Shown here: in pieces, positions 7,142-15,617 of the stretch
Position numbering within the stretch: the stretch's first letter is position 1
Layout of the letters: each line of letters starts with the position of its first letter
Origin: Acidobacteriota bacterium
Lineage (GTDB): Bacteria > Acidobacteriota > Blastocatellia > Pyrinomonadales > Pyrinomonadaceae
DNA: 64,000 nucleotides
Direction of reading: 5' to 3'
Assembly (NCBI GenBank): GCA_019639195.1
Contig: JAHBSI010000004.1
Location: 62,001 to 126,000 of the forward strand
Translations under genes and position numbers: made by a program
The notes under the pieces: generated by a model
The model's input: only the letters and a program-made list of their open reading frames with translations
Databases searched by the model: none
Told to the model about the DNA's origin: nothing

Positions 7142-8950
7142 CTAATATTTTACGGGAGTGATGATCCTGCCGACAGGATAAACGCCTTGTTTCTGATTGA
7201 GAAAATACGGCGTTCTCTCATAAAAGAACTGAAGGCGGGCTCGCGGATTCCGGGCAAAATTCGGGTCAAGCAGGTTTCGATCGAATTCCTCTTTAAGTTT
7301 TGGGTCCTTTGCGAGCATTTCGCGGGCAAGTTTCTCGAGAGCATAGCCCGACCCGAACTCCTTTAGCTCAAAGATCGAGTTGAAAAAGCCCCACTGCACG
7401 AACGAATCAGGACCGGCAGGCTCAAGCAGGTGAATCGCAACATTCGCCGCTTCCTGATCCATCGGGACGATGACCGAGCCGGCGATAAATGTGCGTTTCT
7501 CAGTGTAAACGACCGGTTTTGTCCGCAGCGTGATGCGGTTCTCGAATGACGATGTCGCCCATTTCGGCTCGGTCAGGTGATAGCTTTCGACCTCGATCGT
7601 TAGCGGTTTCTTGATCGTCCGAATTTTTATTCCCTGCATTTTCAGAACCTCGATAACGTCCTTGTATTGCGGCGGAATAATGTAAGCGAGCGGCGGTGCG
7701 ACGGAATCTACCACGCGGCCTTCGTCGTATTTCTTGATCGTATATTCTTTGGGCGTCGTGCCGTAAACGAGCATCTTGCCGCCGGAAATATCCGAATCCT
7801 GAATAGAATATTCCACGCCCTTGAACTTCATTTCCGTCGCCTTGTCGGTGACCGAGATATTCAGCGGATATTCGCGTTTCGGGTCGTACGTCTTGCCGCG
7901 TTCAACAGTTTGCGTGTCGGCCATCGTATCGACGGCAAACAGGCTTTCGCGGGATCGCCCTACTTCTTCGATGAAGTATCGAAGCGTGTCGTAAGTGCCG
8001 CGAACGCGGGACTTATACGGTTTGTAAACGTGAGTTTCGATAAGCAGGCCGACGCGATTTCGCAGCGGTGTGTAACCCGTCGAGAATCGCGGTGTCGCGA
8101 TGAATGTTGCGATGCCGCTTGTGATCTCGCGGCCGGCAAACTCGACATAGTGTGTGAGAATATTGCCTTCCTTTTCGATCTTCGGGACGACGATCTTGTC
8201 AAAATGCTCGTCCATCCAATCTTTGATCTTCGGATCGACCTCCTGAAAATGTGCGTACTCGTATGTGATGTTGTATTGAAAATCCGCACCGTCGGTTACG
8301 TGACAATCGATGAAAACATCAGGATCCCACTCATTCCAGAGCTTCAGCCAGCCGCGGGTCTCGGGCGCGTCAGCCTTCATATAATCACGGTTGAGATTCA
8401 GGTTCGTCGCGTTGCCGCGAAAACCCATTTCTGCCGGCCCGTTCTGTGCAAAGCGCATATACGGGTTCGAATTTTCGTGGCCATCGACGTTGTAGATCAC
8501 CTGAAAGAGAATGACCACGTGGTCGAGCAATTTTGTTCGTGTTTTGGTGATCGCGATGTCACGGAGCAGGGCGAATCCCGCATCCTTCCCGTCGATCTCG
8601 CCGGCGTGGATCCCTGCCTGGACGAGCACAACGGCCTTTCCTTGTTCCCGTGCAAGTTTTGGTGAGAATGCCCCGTCGCTTGCAGCGATAAGCAGCGGAA
8701 GATCGCGGCCCTCACCGCTTTTTCCATACGTCGCGTATTTGATGAGCGGAGATGCTGCATCAAGCTTTTTAGCAAACTCCACGGCCTGATCGTAAGTGCC
8801 GGTGCGGTCGTAATTCGTCTTTTCGGCCACCGTTTGCCACTCACGCGGCACTTTCCCCATATCGCTCTGGGCAAGACCGTTCTCGGCGGCAAACAAAATT
8901 CCGATGGAAAGCACGGCAAATGCAATGCCGAAACGCGTTGAGATTTTCAT
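7142..8950 (-). CDS. Secreted M14 family zinc carboxypeptidase
   Basis: The 602-residue protein has a Sec signal peptide ending near FAAENGLAQS. The M14 zinc ligands are visible: HAGEIDGKDAG (HxxE, about residue 115), and the third His in FIDCHVTDG. NLNRDYMKAD supplies the substrate-carboxylate Asn-Arg pair and LLIETHVYKPYKSRV contains the likely catalytic Glu. M14 enzymes remove C-terminal residues from peptides; here the location would be the periplasm or outside the cell. About 250 C-terminal residues after the catalytic domain form an uncharacterised beta-rich extension, common in secreted members. The MFS gene follows after one base, so peptide import may be linked. Confidence 0.9.
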   Translation of the reverse strand: MKISTRFGIAFAVLSIGILFAAENGLAQSDMGKVPREWQTVAEKTNYDRTGTYDQAVEFAKKLDAASPLIKYATYGKSGEGRDLPLLIAASDGAFSPKLAREQGKAVVLVQAGIHAGEIDGKDAGFALLRDIAITKTRTKLLDHVVILFQVIYNVDGHENSNPYMRFAQNGPAEMGFRGNATNLNLNRDYMKADAPETRGWLKLWNEWDPDVFIDCHVTDGADFQYNITYEYAHFQEVDPKIKDWMDEHFDKIVVPKIEKEGNILTHYVEFAGREITSGIATFIATPRFSTGYTPLRNRVGLLIETHVYKPYKSRVRGTYDTLRYFIEEVGRSRESLFAVDTMADTQTVERGKTYDPKREYPLNISVTDKATEMKFKGVEYSIQDSDISGGKMLVYGTTPKEYTIKKYDEGRVVDSVAPPLAYIIPPQYKDVIEVLKMQGIKIRTIKKPLTIEVESYHLTEPKWATSSFENRITLRTKPVVYTEKRTFIAGSVIVPMDQEAANVAIHLLEPAGPDSFVQWGFFNSIFELKEFGSGYALEKLAREMLAKDPKLKEEFDRNLLDPNFARNPRARLQFFYERTPYFLNQKQGVYPVGRIITPVKY

Positions 8951-9005
8951 AGGATCGAGGGATATACGCAGTTTAAGTGCGTTTAGGTTTCACATGTCTC
9001 GGTGC

Positions 9006-9656
9006 TTACTCTTGCCGAAGGTAACCCGGCAGTGCTCCGATATTCCGTTCATCCGCGATCGGCGCACCGAGCGTCGTTTCAAATGGTACAACGCCGGCCC
9101 AGACGTTGATCGAATGATCTTCCTCATCGTCCTTCGGCGGCCCAACACGGACCTTTGCCGAGGCCTCGTCTATCGGAAGACGAAGCACCGTCGTGGCTTT
9201 CAGCTCTTTATCTGAGGGCGGTCGAACGTCTTTCCAGCGATCGCGAATGATGTGTTCGCTCAGGATCTCAAGCGCCCGGTTCTTTTCTTCTTTCTCAGTG
9301 ATTAGTTCGGCCTTTCCGAAAATGACGACGGAGCGGTAATTCATTGAGTGGTGAAACGCAGATCGTGCTAGCACCAGCCCGTCAAGGATCGTCACGGTAA
9401 CGCAGACATCGACGCCCTTCGAAAGATCCCGGAGCATTTGGCTTGCCGCAGAACCGTGAATTATCAGGTTGTTTCCGTCTCGGCCGTAGCCGGTCGGAAT
9501 AACGACCGGTCCGTGTTCGGTGTTGAACCCGACGTGGCAAATGAAAGCCTCGTCGAGAATTGCCTCGATCGTTTCGCGGTCGTAACGCGCGCGGTCAGGC
9601 AGCCGTTTTACCCGAACACGCTTTGTTGCCGGAACTGCATTTTGGGTCTCGTTCAT
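9006..9656 (-). CDS. Pyridoxamine 5'-phosphate oxidase-like FMN-binding protein
   Basis: The 216-residue protein matches the PPOX/NimA-like split-barrel flavin proteins: RVKRLPDRARYDRETIEAILDEAFICHVGF at the start, the FMN-phosphate loop GSAASQMLRDLSKG, and NYRSVVIFGKAELI. Such proteins bind FMN or haem and are typically small reductases or oxidases, some of which inactivate nitroimidazoles. No true PdxH substrate-binding C terminus is seen, so vitamin B6 synthesis is unlikely. It follows polA by 3 bases in the same direction. Confidence 0.85.
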   Translation of the reverse strand: MNETQNAVPATKRVRVKRLPDRARYDRETIEAILDEAFICHVGFNTEHGPVVIPTGYGRDGNNLIIHGSAASQMLRDLSKGVDVCVTVTILDGLVLARSAFHHSMNYRSVVIFGKAELITEKEEKNRALEILSEHIIRDRWKDVRPPSDKELKATTVLRLPIDEASAKVRVGPPKDDEEDHSINVWAGVVPFETTLGAPIADERNIGALPGYLRQE

Positions 9657-9659
9657 AAG

Positions 9660-12380
9660 TTATTTCGCATCCATCCAATTATCACCGACTCCGGCTTCGA
9701 CGATCAGCGGGACATCGAGCTCGGCGGCAGCTTCCATTTCACGTTTGATGATCTCCGTGGCTCGTTCAACTTCATTCTCCGGAGCCTCAAAAAGCAATTC
9801 GTCGTGCACCTGCATTATCATTTTCGTCTCAAGCTTTTCTGCGCGAAGGGCGTTTTCGACGCGGATCATCGCGATCTTTACGATGTCGCTCGCCGTGCCC
9901 TGAATCGGCATATTTATCGCCTCGCGTTCCTGCCTCGCCCGCACCGTGAAATTACGGTCGTTGATCGACGGAAAATATCGCCGTCGGCCAAAAAGCGAGG
10001 TCACAAACCCGTTCTTTTTCGCTTCCTGCGGTATCTCATCCATATATTTGCGGATGCCTTTGTACGTCGCAAAATAATCGTCGATCACCTTGCGGGCCTC
10101 CCCACGTGAGATGCCGACGCGCGTCGAGAGGCCGAATGCCTCGACCGCATAGGCGATGCCGAAATTCACGATCTTAGCGAGACGGCGTTTCTCCTTGAGG
10201 TCATCCTCGTCCTTTGCCCCAAACACGAGCCGTGCAGTGTTGGCGTGAATATCCTCGCCATCCTGAAACGCCTTTGTCATCACGGCGTCTTTTGTGATGT
10301 GAGCAAGGATACGCAATTCGAGCTGCGAATAGTCGGCTGAGATAAGCTTTTTGCCGCTCTCGGGAATGAACGCCCGGCGGATCTCCTGGCCGAGCTTTGT
10401 TCGAACGGGAATGTTCTGCAGATTCGGATCGGTCGAGCTCAGGCGTCCCGTGGCCGCGACGGTTTGGTTGAGACAGCCGTGAATGCGGCCGTCTTCACGG
10501 ATCAGCTTCGGAAGAGCCTCGGCGTAGGTCGCTCGGAGCTTGTCCATCTCGCGATAATCAATGATGAGCTGGGCGATCTCGTAGGTCTGCGCAAGTTCGA
10601 CAAGGACGTCGTGGCTTGTCGAGACCTGGCCGGTTGCGGTCTTTTTGCCAGTTTCGATATTCAGCTCAGCAAAGACCTCACCGACCTGCTTTGGCGATCC
10701 GATATTGAATTCGCGGCCCGCGATCTCGAACAGACGTTTGCTCAACGCCTCGAGCTGCTCCTTGATGTCCGCAGAAAAGCGTATCAGGGCGTCACCATCG
10801 ACCTTCATCCCGACCAATTCGATCCCAGCGAGAACATCGATCGTTGGGAGCTCGATGTCTGCATAAACGCGTTCCTGATCATTTGCCCGAAGCTTTTGCC
10901 GCAGTACAGGTGCGACCCGTGCCGCGATATCGGCAAGTTCGGCGGTGCGAAAGGCAGCTTCGTCGAAGCCCTCGGGAATGGAACGTGCAATGTCGCTGTC
11001 AAGATAAGCCTGGGCGAGAAAGTCGATCGGATATTGAGCTCGGCCGGGATCGAGCAAGTAGGCCGCGACCATCACATCGTCCGTGACCGCAACCGGACGC
11101 ACACCGAGCTTCAACAGCGTGCCGTTGACGGATTTTGCGTCGAAGGCCGCCTTGTCGAGAAACTTATTCGTCAGGATGTCGCGTATCGTGCTGACCGCTT
11201 TTTCCCGGCCGCCTTCAAACGCTTCAAGATCGATGTAGAACGCTTCGCCATTCCCGAGTGCGATGCCGACCCCAAGAGGCGCGAGCTTGTCATAGACACT
11301 CGTGCGGCCTTCCGAGTTAGCGTCATTTACGGAATAGCCGAATTCGTCCGTCTCAAAGAGTTTTCTGACAACCTTGTCGAGGTCAGTTTGCGTCGTGACC
11401 ACGGCATAGGAAGTTTGGACGCTTGCCGCTGCTCCGCCGTCTCCTGTGTGGGTCGGAACGCTGTCGAAAAGACCGGCGGAACCATCTGAAAACTCCTTTA
11501 TCAGTGCCTTGAACTCAAGTTCGCGAAAGAGTTCGTATGCCTTTTCGCGGTCGGGAGCACGATGAGCAAGCGACGCCAGGTCAAGTTCGATCGGAACTTC
11601 GCAGTGGATCGTCGCGAGGTCCAAGCTTTGCTCTATCAGCTCGCGATTGTTCAGCAGGCTTTCGCGATAGGTCTTGTGCGTAACTTCTTCGGCACGATCC
11701 ATCGCCTCGCGGGCTGAGCCGAATTCGAGCACGAGTTTCAACGCACCTTTTTCGCCGATGCCGGGAGCACCGGGAATGTTATCGACGGAATCTCCCATCA
11801 ACCCGAGCAGATCGATTATCTTGCCCGGCGGAACACCGAACTTCTTCTCGACCCACGCTTCGTCGCACCACTCGATCGGCGGAACGGGAACTTTTCGCCG
11901 AAGATTCTGCGCGTTTTGGCGCATTGCGACGACGTTCGGATCCTGAACAAGCTGGCAGAGGTCCTTGTCGTTCGAGACAATTACGCACTGCATCCCTTTT
12001 GCGGCGATCTGCTTTGAGAATGTGCCGATAATGTCATCGGCCTCGTAACCGTCTAGCTTTACGACCGGAATGCTGAAAGCCTCGCAGACGTTTTCGATGT
12101 AGGGAAGTTGAGAAACGAGGTCGTCCGGCATCGCTTCGCGGTTCGCCTTGTAATCGACATACGAATCATGGCGGAAGGTTGGGGCGAAAGTATCCCAGAC
12201 AGCCGCTATGTAATCGGGCTTCTCATCGTTCAACAGCTTTCGAAGCATATTCGTAAAGACGAATACAGCCTGCGTCACCTGGCCCTTGCTGTTTCGAAGA
12301 GGCTCCTGCTTCATGCCCATCGGAGCAAAAAATGCCCGATAGACGTGACTCATCGCGTCGATCAGAAATACTCGCTTCAT
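9660..12380 (-). CDS. polA: DNA polymerase I
   Basis: The 906-residue protein has all three PolA regions. The N-terminal 5' nuclease (residues 1-290) shows FLIDAMSHVYRAFFA, GYEADDIIGT and GLMGDSVDNIPGAPGIGEKGA. The middle region has the 3'-5' exonuclease fold. The polymerase domain contains motif A DYSQLELRILAHI, the O-helix RRLAKIVNFGIAYAV and motif C QVHDELLFE. It fills gaps in repair and removes Okazaki primers. In the exonuclease region the first acidic motif, usually DTE, reads VNDANSEG, and the ExoII N..D pair is changed (FDAKSVNG), so proofreading is probably lost. It lies between a DUF1990 gene and a PPOX gene in the same direction. Confidence 0.97.
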   Translation of the reverse strand: MKRVFLIDAMSHVYRAFFAPMGMKQEPLRNSKGQVTQAVFVFTNMLRKLLNDEKPDYIAAVWDTFAPTFRHDSYVDYKANREAMPDDLVSQLPYIENVCEAFSIPVVKLDGYEADDIIGTFSKQIAAKGMQCVIVSNDKDLCQLVQDPNVVAMRQNAQNLRRKVPVPPIEWCDEAWVEKKFGVPPGKIIDLLGLMGDSVDNIPGAPGIGEKGALKLVLEFGSAREAMDRAEEVTHKTYRESLLNNRELIEQSLDLATIHCEVPIELDLASLAHRAPDREKAYELFRELEFKALIKEFSDGSAGLFDSVPTHTGDGGAAASVQTSYAVVTTQTDLDKVVRKLFETDEFGYSVNDANSEGRTSVYDKLAPLGVGIALGNGEAFYIDLEAFEGGREKAVSTIRDILTNKFLDKAAFDAKSVNGTLLKLGVRPVAVTDDVMVAAYLLDPGRAQYPIDFLAQAYLDSDIARSIPEGFDEAAFRTAELADIAARVAPVLRQKLRANDQERVYADIELPTIDVLAGIELVGMKVDGDALIRFSADIKEQLEALSKRLFEIAGREFNIGSPKQVGEVFAELNIETGKKTATGQVSTSHDVLVELAQTYEIAQLIIDYREMDKLRATYAEALPKLIREDGRIHGCLNQTVAATGRLSSTDPNLQNIPVRTKLGQEIRRAFIPESGKKLISADYSQLELRILAHITKDAVMTKAFQDGEDIHANTARLVFGAKDEDDLKEKRRLAKIVNFGIAYAVEAFGLSTRVGISRGEARKVIDDYFATYKGIRKYMDEIPQEAKKNGFVTSLFGRRRYFPSINDRNFTVRARQEREAINMPIQGTASDIVKIAMIRVENALRAEKLETKMIMQVHDELLFEAPENEVERATEIIKREMEAAAELDVPLIVEAGVGDNWMDAK

Positions 12381-12407
12381 TTGGCGTTAGTTTATCACGC
12401 AGAAGCC

Positions 12408-12974
12408 TTATCGACTGACCGCCCGAAGCATCGCTTTTTTTGAATCGCGAACGAAAGAGCGTTGAAGATATCGGCTGATCGGATACCCGAGCTTTGCAAA
12501 GAAGGCTTTCGGCTGTGAGAACGCAAAGATGTCATACCAGACATCTTCTGTCTCCGGATCGAATTCGACCGAAAAACGCTCCTCACCGGTTTCGACATGT
12601 TCGCGAAGGGTGCCGTAGGCGAATCCGAATCTATCAGGCTCGTCGATAACATAGACGATCCGGGCCGAACTCATAGAGTAGAACCCGAAATGGCGGACAA
12701 TTAGCGCAACATTGCGGCCAATTTCGATCGGTGTGTCTGAGCGAACAAGGTTTACCCAGCCAAGATCGAACATTTTCCATTCGCGGATCGCCTGTTTTGC
12801 GCGCCCGAAGTCCGCAAGGCCTTTTCCAAGAACGATCCGGTTGTGATCGACATCAAATCCCGCAGGCGGCTCTGTCGCGGTCGCGCCGACATCAGGATAC
12901 GAGAACTCGCTGCCGGCGGCGTTTGCAAGGAATTTGTCGATCGAGGCGTCGTCAGGTTTTACGGGCAGGAACAT
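12408..12974 (-). CDS. DUF1990 family protein
   Basis: The 188-residue protein matches DUF1990: NRIVLGKGLADFGRAKQAIREWKMFDLGW, then GRNVALIVRHFGFYSMSSARIVYVID, and FAYGTLREHVETGEERF. Members have a steroidogenic-acute-regulatory-like beta fold and unknown function. There is no signal peptide. It precedes polA by 27 bases and shares its direction, so the two may be co-transcribed, though the link is probably not functional. The promoter would lie in the gap shared with tRNA-Glu. Confidence 0.85.
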   Translation of the reverse strand: MFLPVKPDDASIDKFLANAAGSEFSYPDVGATATEPPAGFDVDHNRIVLGKGLADFGRAKQAIREWKMFDLGWVNLVRSDTPIEIGRNVALIVRHFGFYSMSSARIVYVIDEPDRFGFAYGTLREHVETGEERFSVEFDPETEDVWYDIFAFSQPKAFFAKLGYPISRYLQRSFVRDSKKAMLRAVSR

Positions 12975-13014
12975 TACAGGCTGAATCTAAAGGTTTTTTG
13001 GCGTCCCGGCAAGT

Positions 13015-13044
13015 TTGACAATAAATTTACGGCTACGTTATTCT
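13015..13044 (+). promoter_or_regulatory. Promoter of tRNA-Glu
   Basis: TTGACA at 13015-13020 and TATTCT at 13039-13044 are separated by 18 bp and point toward the tRNA gene. The predicted 5' leader contains TTCGCC (13050-13055) complementary to GGCGAA just downstream, a possible leader hairpin removed by RNase P. Confidence 0.65.
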
Positions 13045-13088
13045 AACCGTTCGCCTAAACGGGCGAAAGGCGAGCGTTTTCGCACTGT

Positions 13089-13163
13089 GTCCGGTTCGTC
13101 TAGGGGTTAGGACACCGCCCTTTCACGGCGGCAACACGGGTTCAAATCCCGTACCGGATACCA
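13089..13163 (+). tRNA. tRNA-Glu (TTC)
   Basis: The cloverleaf is complete: acceptor GTCCGGT pairs with ACCGGAT (one G-U), the D arm holds GGGGTTAGGAC, the anticodon stem CCGCC/GGCGG carries the loop CTTTCAC with anticodon TTC, and the T arm has GGGTTCAAATCCC. The discriminator is A and CCA is encoded. Confidence 0.97.
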
Positions 13164-13208
13164 TCTTTTTTGGAAAAGGCAGCATCACACTTTCGGGTTT
13201 TGCACGCG

Positions 13209-13247
13209 AATTCGCCTGCACTCAACAACTGAGTCGGCGAATTTTTT
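13209..13247 (+). terminator. Rho-independent terminator of tRNA-Glu
   Basis: AATTCGCC (13209-13216) pairs perfectly with GGCGAATT (13236-13243), with an inner ACTC/GAGT pairing, followed by a run of T. It ends only 12 bases before the start codon of the TPR gene. Confidence 0.88.
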
Positions 13248-13258
13248 GTTTTTTTGAG

Positions 13259-15058
13259 ATGAAAAGAACCATTTTTACCAGCTTTCTCGCGACATTCCTC
13301 GGTGTGATCCTCGTGGCAACCGCATTCTCACAGGCTCAGGCGACCGACACGGTTATGGTCCTGCCGTTTGAGAATACGAGCGGAAAGGCCGAATTCAATT
13401 GGGTCGGCGAGAGTTTTGCTGCCGCCCTGAGCGAGCTGCTTCAGGTGCCGACGCTCAACGTCGTATCCAACGACGAGCGAAAGATCCTGCAGCAAAAGCT
13501 CCGCATACCGCTGACGTCGCTCCCGAGCCTCGCGACATCGCTAAAACTCGCCCGTGAGAAAGGTGCAACTATGCTGATCACAGGTACATACAATATCGTA
13601 CCTGCTCAAGGCGATACGGCGGCGGTCATTACCGTTACTGCGAAGATCGTCCGCGTCAATGAAGGCCGTTTTTTGAGCGAATATATCGACGGCAAGCAGG
13701 TCACGCGCGATATCAACCTTACGGACGCACTCGGCAACCTGCAGTCAATTCAGGGTCAGATCGCATACCAGATCCTTTACCAACGCGATAAATCCCTGCC
13801 GTATTCGCAGAACGATATCATTTCGACCGCGAGCAAAGTGCCTGCCCGTGCCTTTGAGGCATATACGAAAGGGCTGCTCACAAACCTGACGGATGCCCGA
13901 GAGAATTATTTCAAGAATGCGATGCGCCTCTACAACGCCGATGTTCCCGACGGAGTCTATTCGGCGGCCGCACTCGAACTCGGCCATCTTTACCTCGCGG
14001 AAAAGAAGCTGAACGAGGCTCAGGACGCTTTCGAGCAGGTAATTAACGGCTACCAGCAGTGCGTCGAGCGGGCCAAGTCGTCAGCAAGGCCTGTCAGGTG
14101 CAACGGCGACGACTATGCCGAGGCCGCGTTTTACGACGGCCTGATACAGCTGCGTGCCGGGCGTTTTGAGATGGCGCTCGGGATCCTGAGGCCGCTTGCC
14201 GAAGACCTTAAGCTCACGGCGATCTATAACGCAATTGGTGTGATCTCCGTGCAAGGTTCTCGCGCCGAGAAGAAAAATCCGGCCAAGGCCGCCGCCATGC
14301 TCGCAGAAGGTGTTTCACTCCTCAAGAAAGCGGCCGAATCCGAGCCGAATAATGACAATATTCGTTTCAATTACGGAGCCGCACTATTTATCAGCGGCGA
14401 TATGGCCGAAGCAGAAAAGAGCCTGAAAGCTGCGATCGCCTCAAACGCGAACGATGGCGATGCATACTTCCTTCTCGCAAAGGCGATGGAAGCACAGAAA
14501 GATCCGCTTGCCGCTCAGATCGACAATCAGGCCCGGCAAAAGCTGACGGCGAATAATCGTTACGCGTCGCTCCAGAAAGATTGGGAGAAGTCCAAAACCG
14601 TCGATGATGTCCCTCTGCGCGTCGAACAGCCTTCGAGGAAAGACTTCGTAGCCGTCATTTTGAGCCGCAAACAGGGGACGACCGTCCAGCCGCAGGTGAA
14701 TGAAACAGAAACGCTGCTGGCGAAGGCCCGCAAGCTGGTCGCCGACGGGCAGGATGACGAAGCAATGCCGGTTCTACGCCGTATCCTTGCGAGCGAGCCG
14801 ATGAGTGCTGACAGCTATCTACTGCTTGGCAAGATACATCTTCGCCGCGGTGACATCGATCAAGCGATCAGTTCGTTCAAGACATCGATCTTTTGGGACA
14901 GCCGCAAGATCGAAGCTCACGTCAACCTCGGTAAGATCTACGTTGAAAAGGGCGATTGCCAACAGGCAAAGACGTATGCGGCCTCGGCGGCTGAGATCGA
15001 TGAGAACAATGAAGACGTGATCGCCCTCGAACGTCTTGCCGACCGCTGCTCAAAATAA
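13259..15058 (+). CDS. Secreted TPR protein with TolB/FlgO-like N-terminal domain
   Basis: The 599-residue protein begins with a Sec signal peptide (hydrophobic core near residues 5-21, cleavage near FSQAQA). Residues 30-130 (VMVLPFENTSGKAEFNWVGESFAAALSELL ... MLITGTYNI) resemble the TolB/CsgG-like domain that many bacteria couple to TPR arrays. The rest is a chain of TPR units, for example ALELGHLYLAEKKLNEAQDAFEQVI, RFNYGAALFISGDMAEAEKSLKAAI and SYLLLGKIHLRRGDIDQAISSFKTSI. It is probably a periplasmic scaffold; partner proteins are unknown. Its ATG lies 12 bases after the tRNA terminator with no good ribosome-binding site. Confidence 0.85.
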   Translation: MKRTIFTSFLATFLGVILVATAFSQAQATDTVMVLPFENTSGKAEFNWVGESFAAALSELLQVPTLNVVSNDERKILQQKLRIPLTSLPSLATSLKLAREKGATMLITGTYNIVPAQGDTAAVITVTAKIVRVNEGRFLSEYIDGKQVTRDINLTDALGNLQSIQGQIAYQILYQRDKSLPYSQNDIISTASKVPARAFEAYTKGLLTNLTDARENYFKNAMRLYNADVPDGVYSAAALELGHLYLAEKKLNEAQDAFEQVINGYQQCVERAKSSARPVRCNGDDYAEAAFYDGLIQLRAGRFEMALGILRPLAEDLKLTAIYNAIGVISVQGSRAEKKNPAKAAAMLAEGVSLLKKAAESEPNNDNIRFNYGAALFISGDMAEAEKSLKAAIASNANDGDAYFLLAKAMEAQKDPLAAQIDNQARQKLTANNRYASLQKDWEKSKTVDDVPLRVEQPSRKDFVAVILSRKQGTTVQPQVNETETLLAKARKLVADGQDDEAMPVLRRILASEPMSADSYLLLGKIHLRRGDIDQAISSFKTSIFWDSRKIEAHVNLGKIYVEKGDCQQAKTYAASAAEIDENNEDVIALERLADRCSK

Positions 15059-15244
15059 TGGTATTCGCGGGCACTGCTCGACTGATATAATTGAAATTCC
15101 CTCGGGCAGTTTGAAGGCTGTTTGAGTCGGTTGAAAAAAAATCTGGAACTCTCGGGTATTTGTGGCACGCTACGTGCTTAAGAGAATAGTGGCTAGCTTG
15201 ATGAGATTTATCAAGACCCCGCCGCCAACTCTACTCCGAGCGCG

Positions 15245-15266
15245 GTTTGCCACTGTGCTCTTACAC
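15245..15266. repeat. 22-bp motif, copy 1
   Basis: This 22-bp sequence begins GTTTGCCACTGTG and ends CTCTTACAC. It is identical to 24748-24769 in another intergenic region; the flanks differ. The reverse strand holds GTG-TAAGAG-CAC, a possible small hairpin. Copy 1 is 33 bp before a terminator on the + strand. Confidence 0.8.
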
Positions 15267-15299
15267 CTTCCGAGCGTTCCTTCAGTTGTCCTACCATAC

Positions 15300-15327
15300 A
15301 AGCCCGGTCTCGCTAGAGACCGGGCTT
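15300..15327 (+). terminator. Rho-independent terminator
   Basis: AAGCCCGGTCTC pairs perfectly over 12 bp with GAGACCGGGCTT around the loop GCTA, followed by TCTTACTTTT. It would end the TPR transcript or an RNA carrying the 22-bp motif. The stem is nearly symmetrical, but the reverse strand has no strong T run. Confidence 0.8.
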
Positions 15328-15479
15328 TCTTACTTTTGCAGAGCGAATTGGGCGAAAGCCCGTAAAACAGGGCGTTTCGTTCAAATTGAATGAAACCCGA
15401 TCTTTATGCGCGCCCGATCTGGTCCAAACGGTGGGTTTTATTTCAAATTGACAGAGTGGCCGCCTCATCTGACCCGAAA

Positions 15480-15520
15480 GTGACAGGTTCCGTCACGGAG
15501 AAGGTGACAATTTGCGTCAC
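15480..15520. promoter_or_regulatory. Paired GTGAC-N7-GTCAC operators upstream of lnt
   Basis: GTGAC-aggttcc-GTCAC at 15480-15496 and GTGAC-aatttgc-GTCAC at 15504-15520 are two 17-bp inverted repeats with the same arms and unrelated centres. Their centres are 24 bp apart. This is the expected pattern for a dimeric regulator bound twice on one DNA face. The regulator is unknown. Confidence 0.55.
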
Positions 15521-15617
15521 AGAGCGTTCACGATGCCGTATTTTCGTTCATATTGAATTGACCAAATCGGTCACACAGACACGGCTTTCGTCGTCCGAAA
15601 CTGTTAAAATTCATTTG

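Larger units (their letters stand above)
15059..15617. other. 559-bp gene-free region between the TPR and lnt genes
   Basis: No convincing gene is found here. It holds a copy of the 22-bp motif (15245-15266), a 12-bp-stem terminator (15300-15327), paired GTGAC-N7-GTCAC repeats (15480-15520) and a third inverted repeat TGACC-AAATC-GGTCA (15559-15573). The element TTCAAATTGA recurs at 15379 and 15441, and a variant TTCATATTGAA at 15547. A TTAAAA stretch just before the lnt start may be its -10. The stretch 15130-15300 is rich in self-complementary sequence and may encode an RNA. Confidence 0.6.

Noticed and set aside
7667-8665. 332-codon open frame on the plus strand
   Set aside because: It is antisense to the M14 peptidase and has no recognisable protein features.
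10464-11489. 341-codon open frame on the plus strand
   Set aside because: It lies entirely within polA on the opposite strand.
15390-15617. Upstream extension of lnt
   Set aside because: It contains operator-like repeats, has no membrane segment and exceeds the family length.
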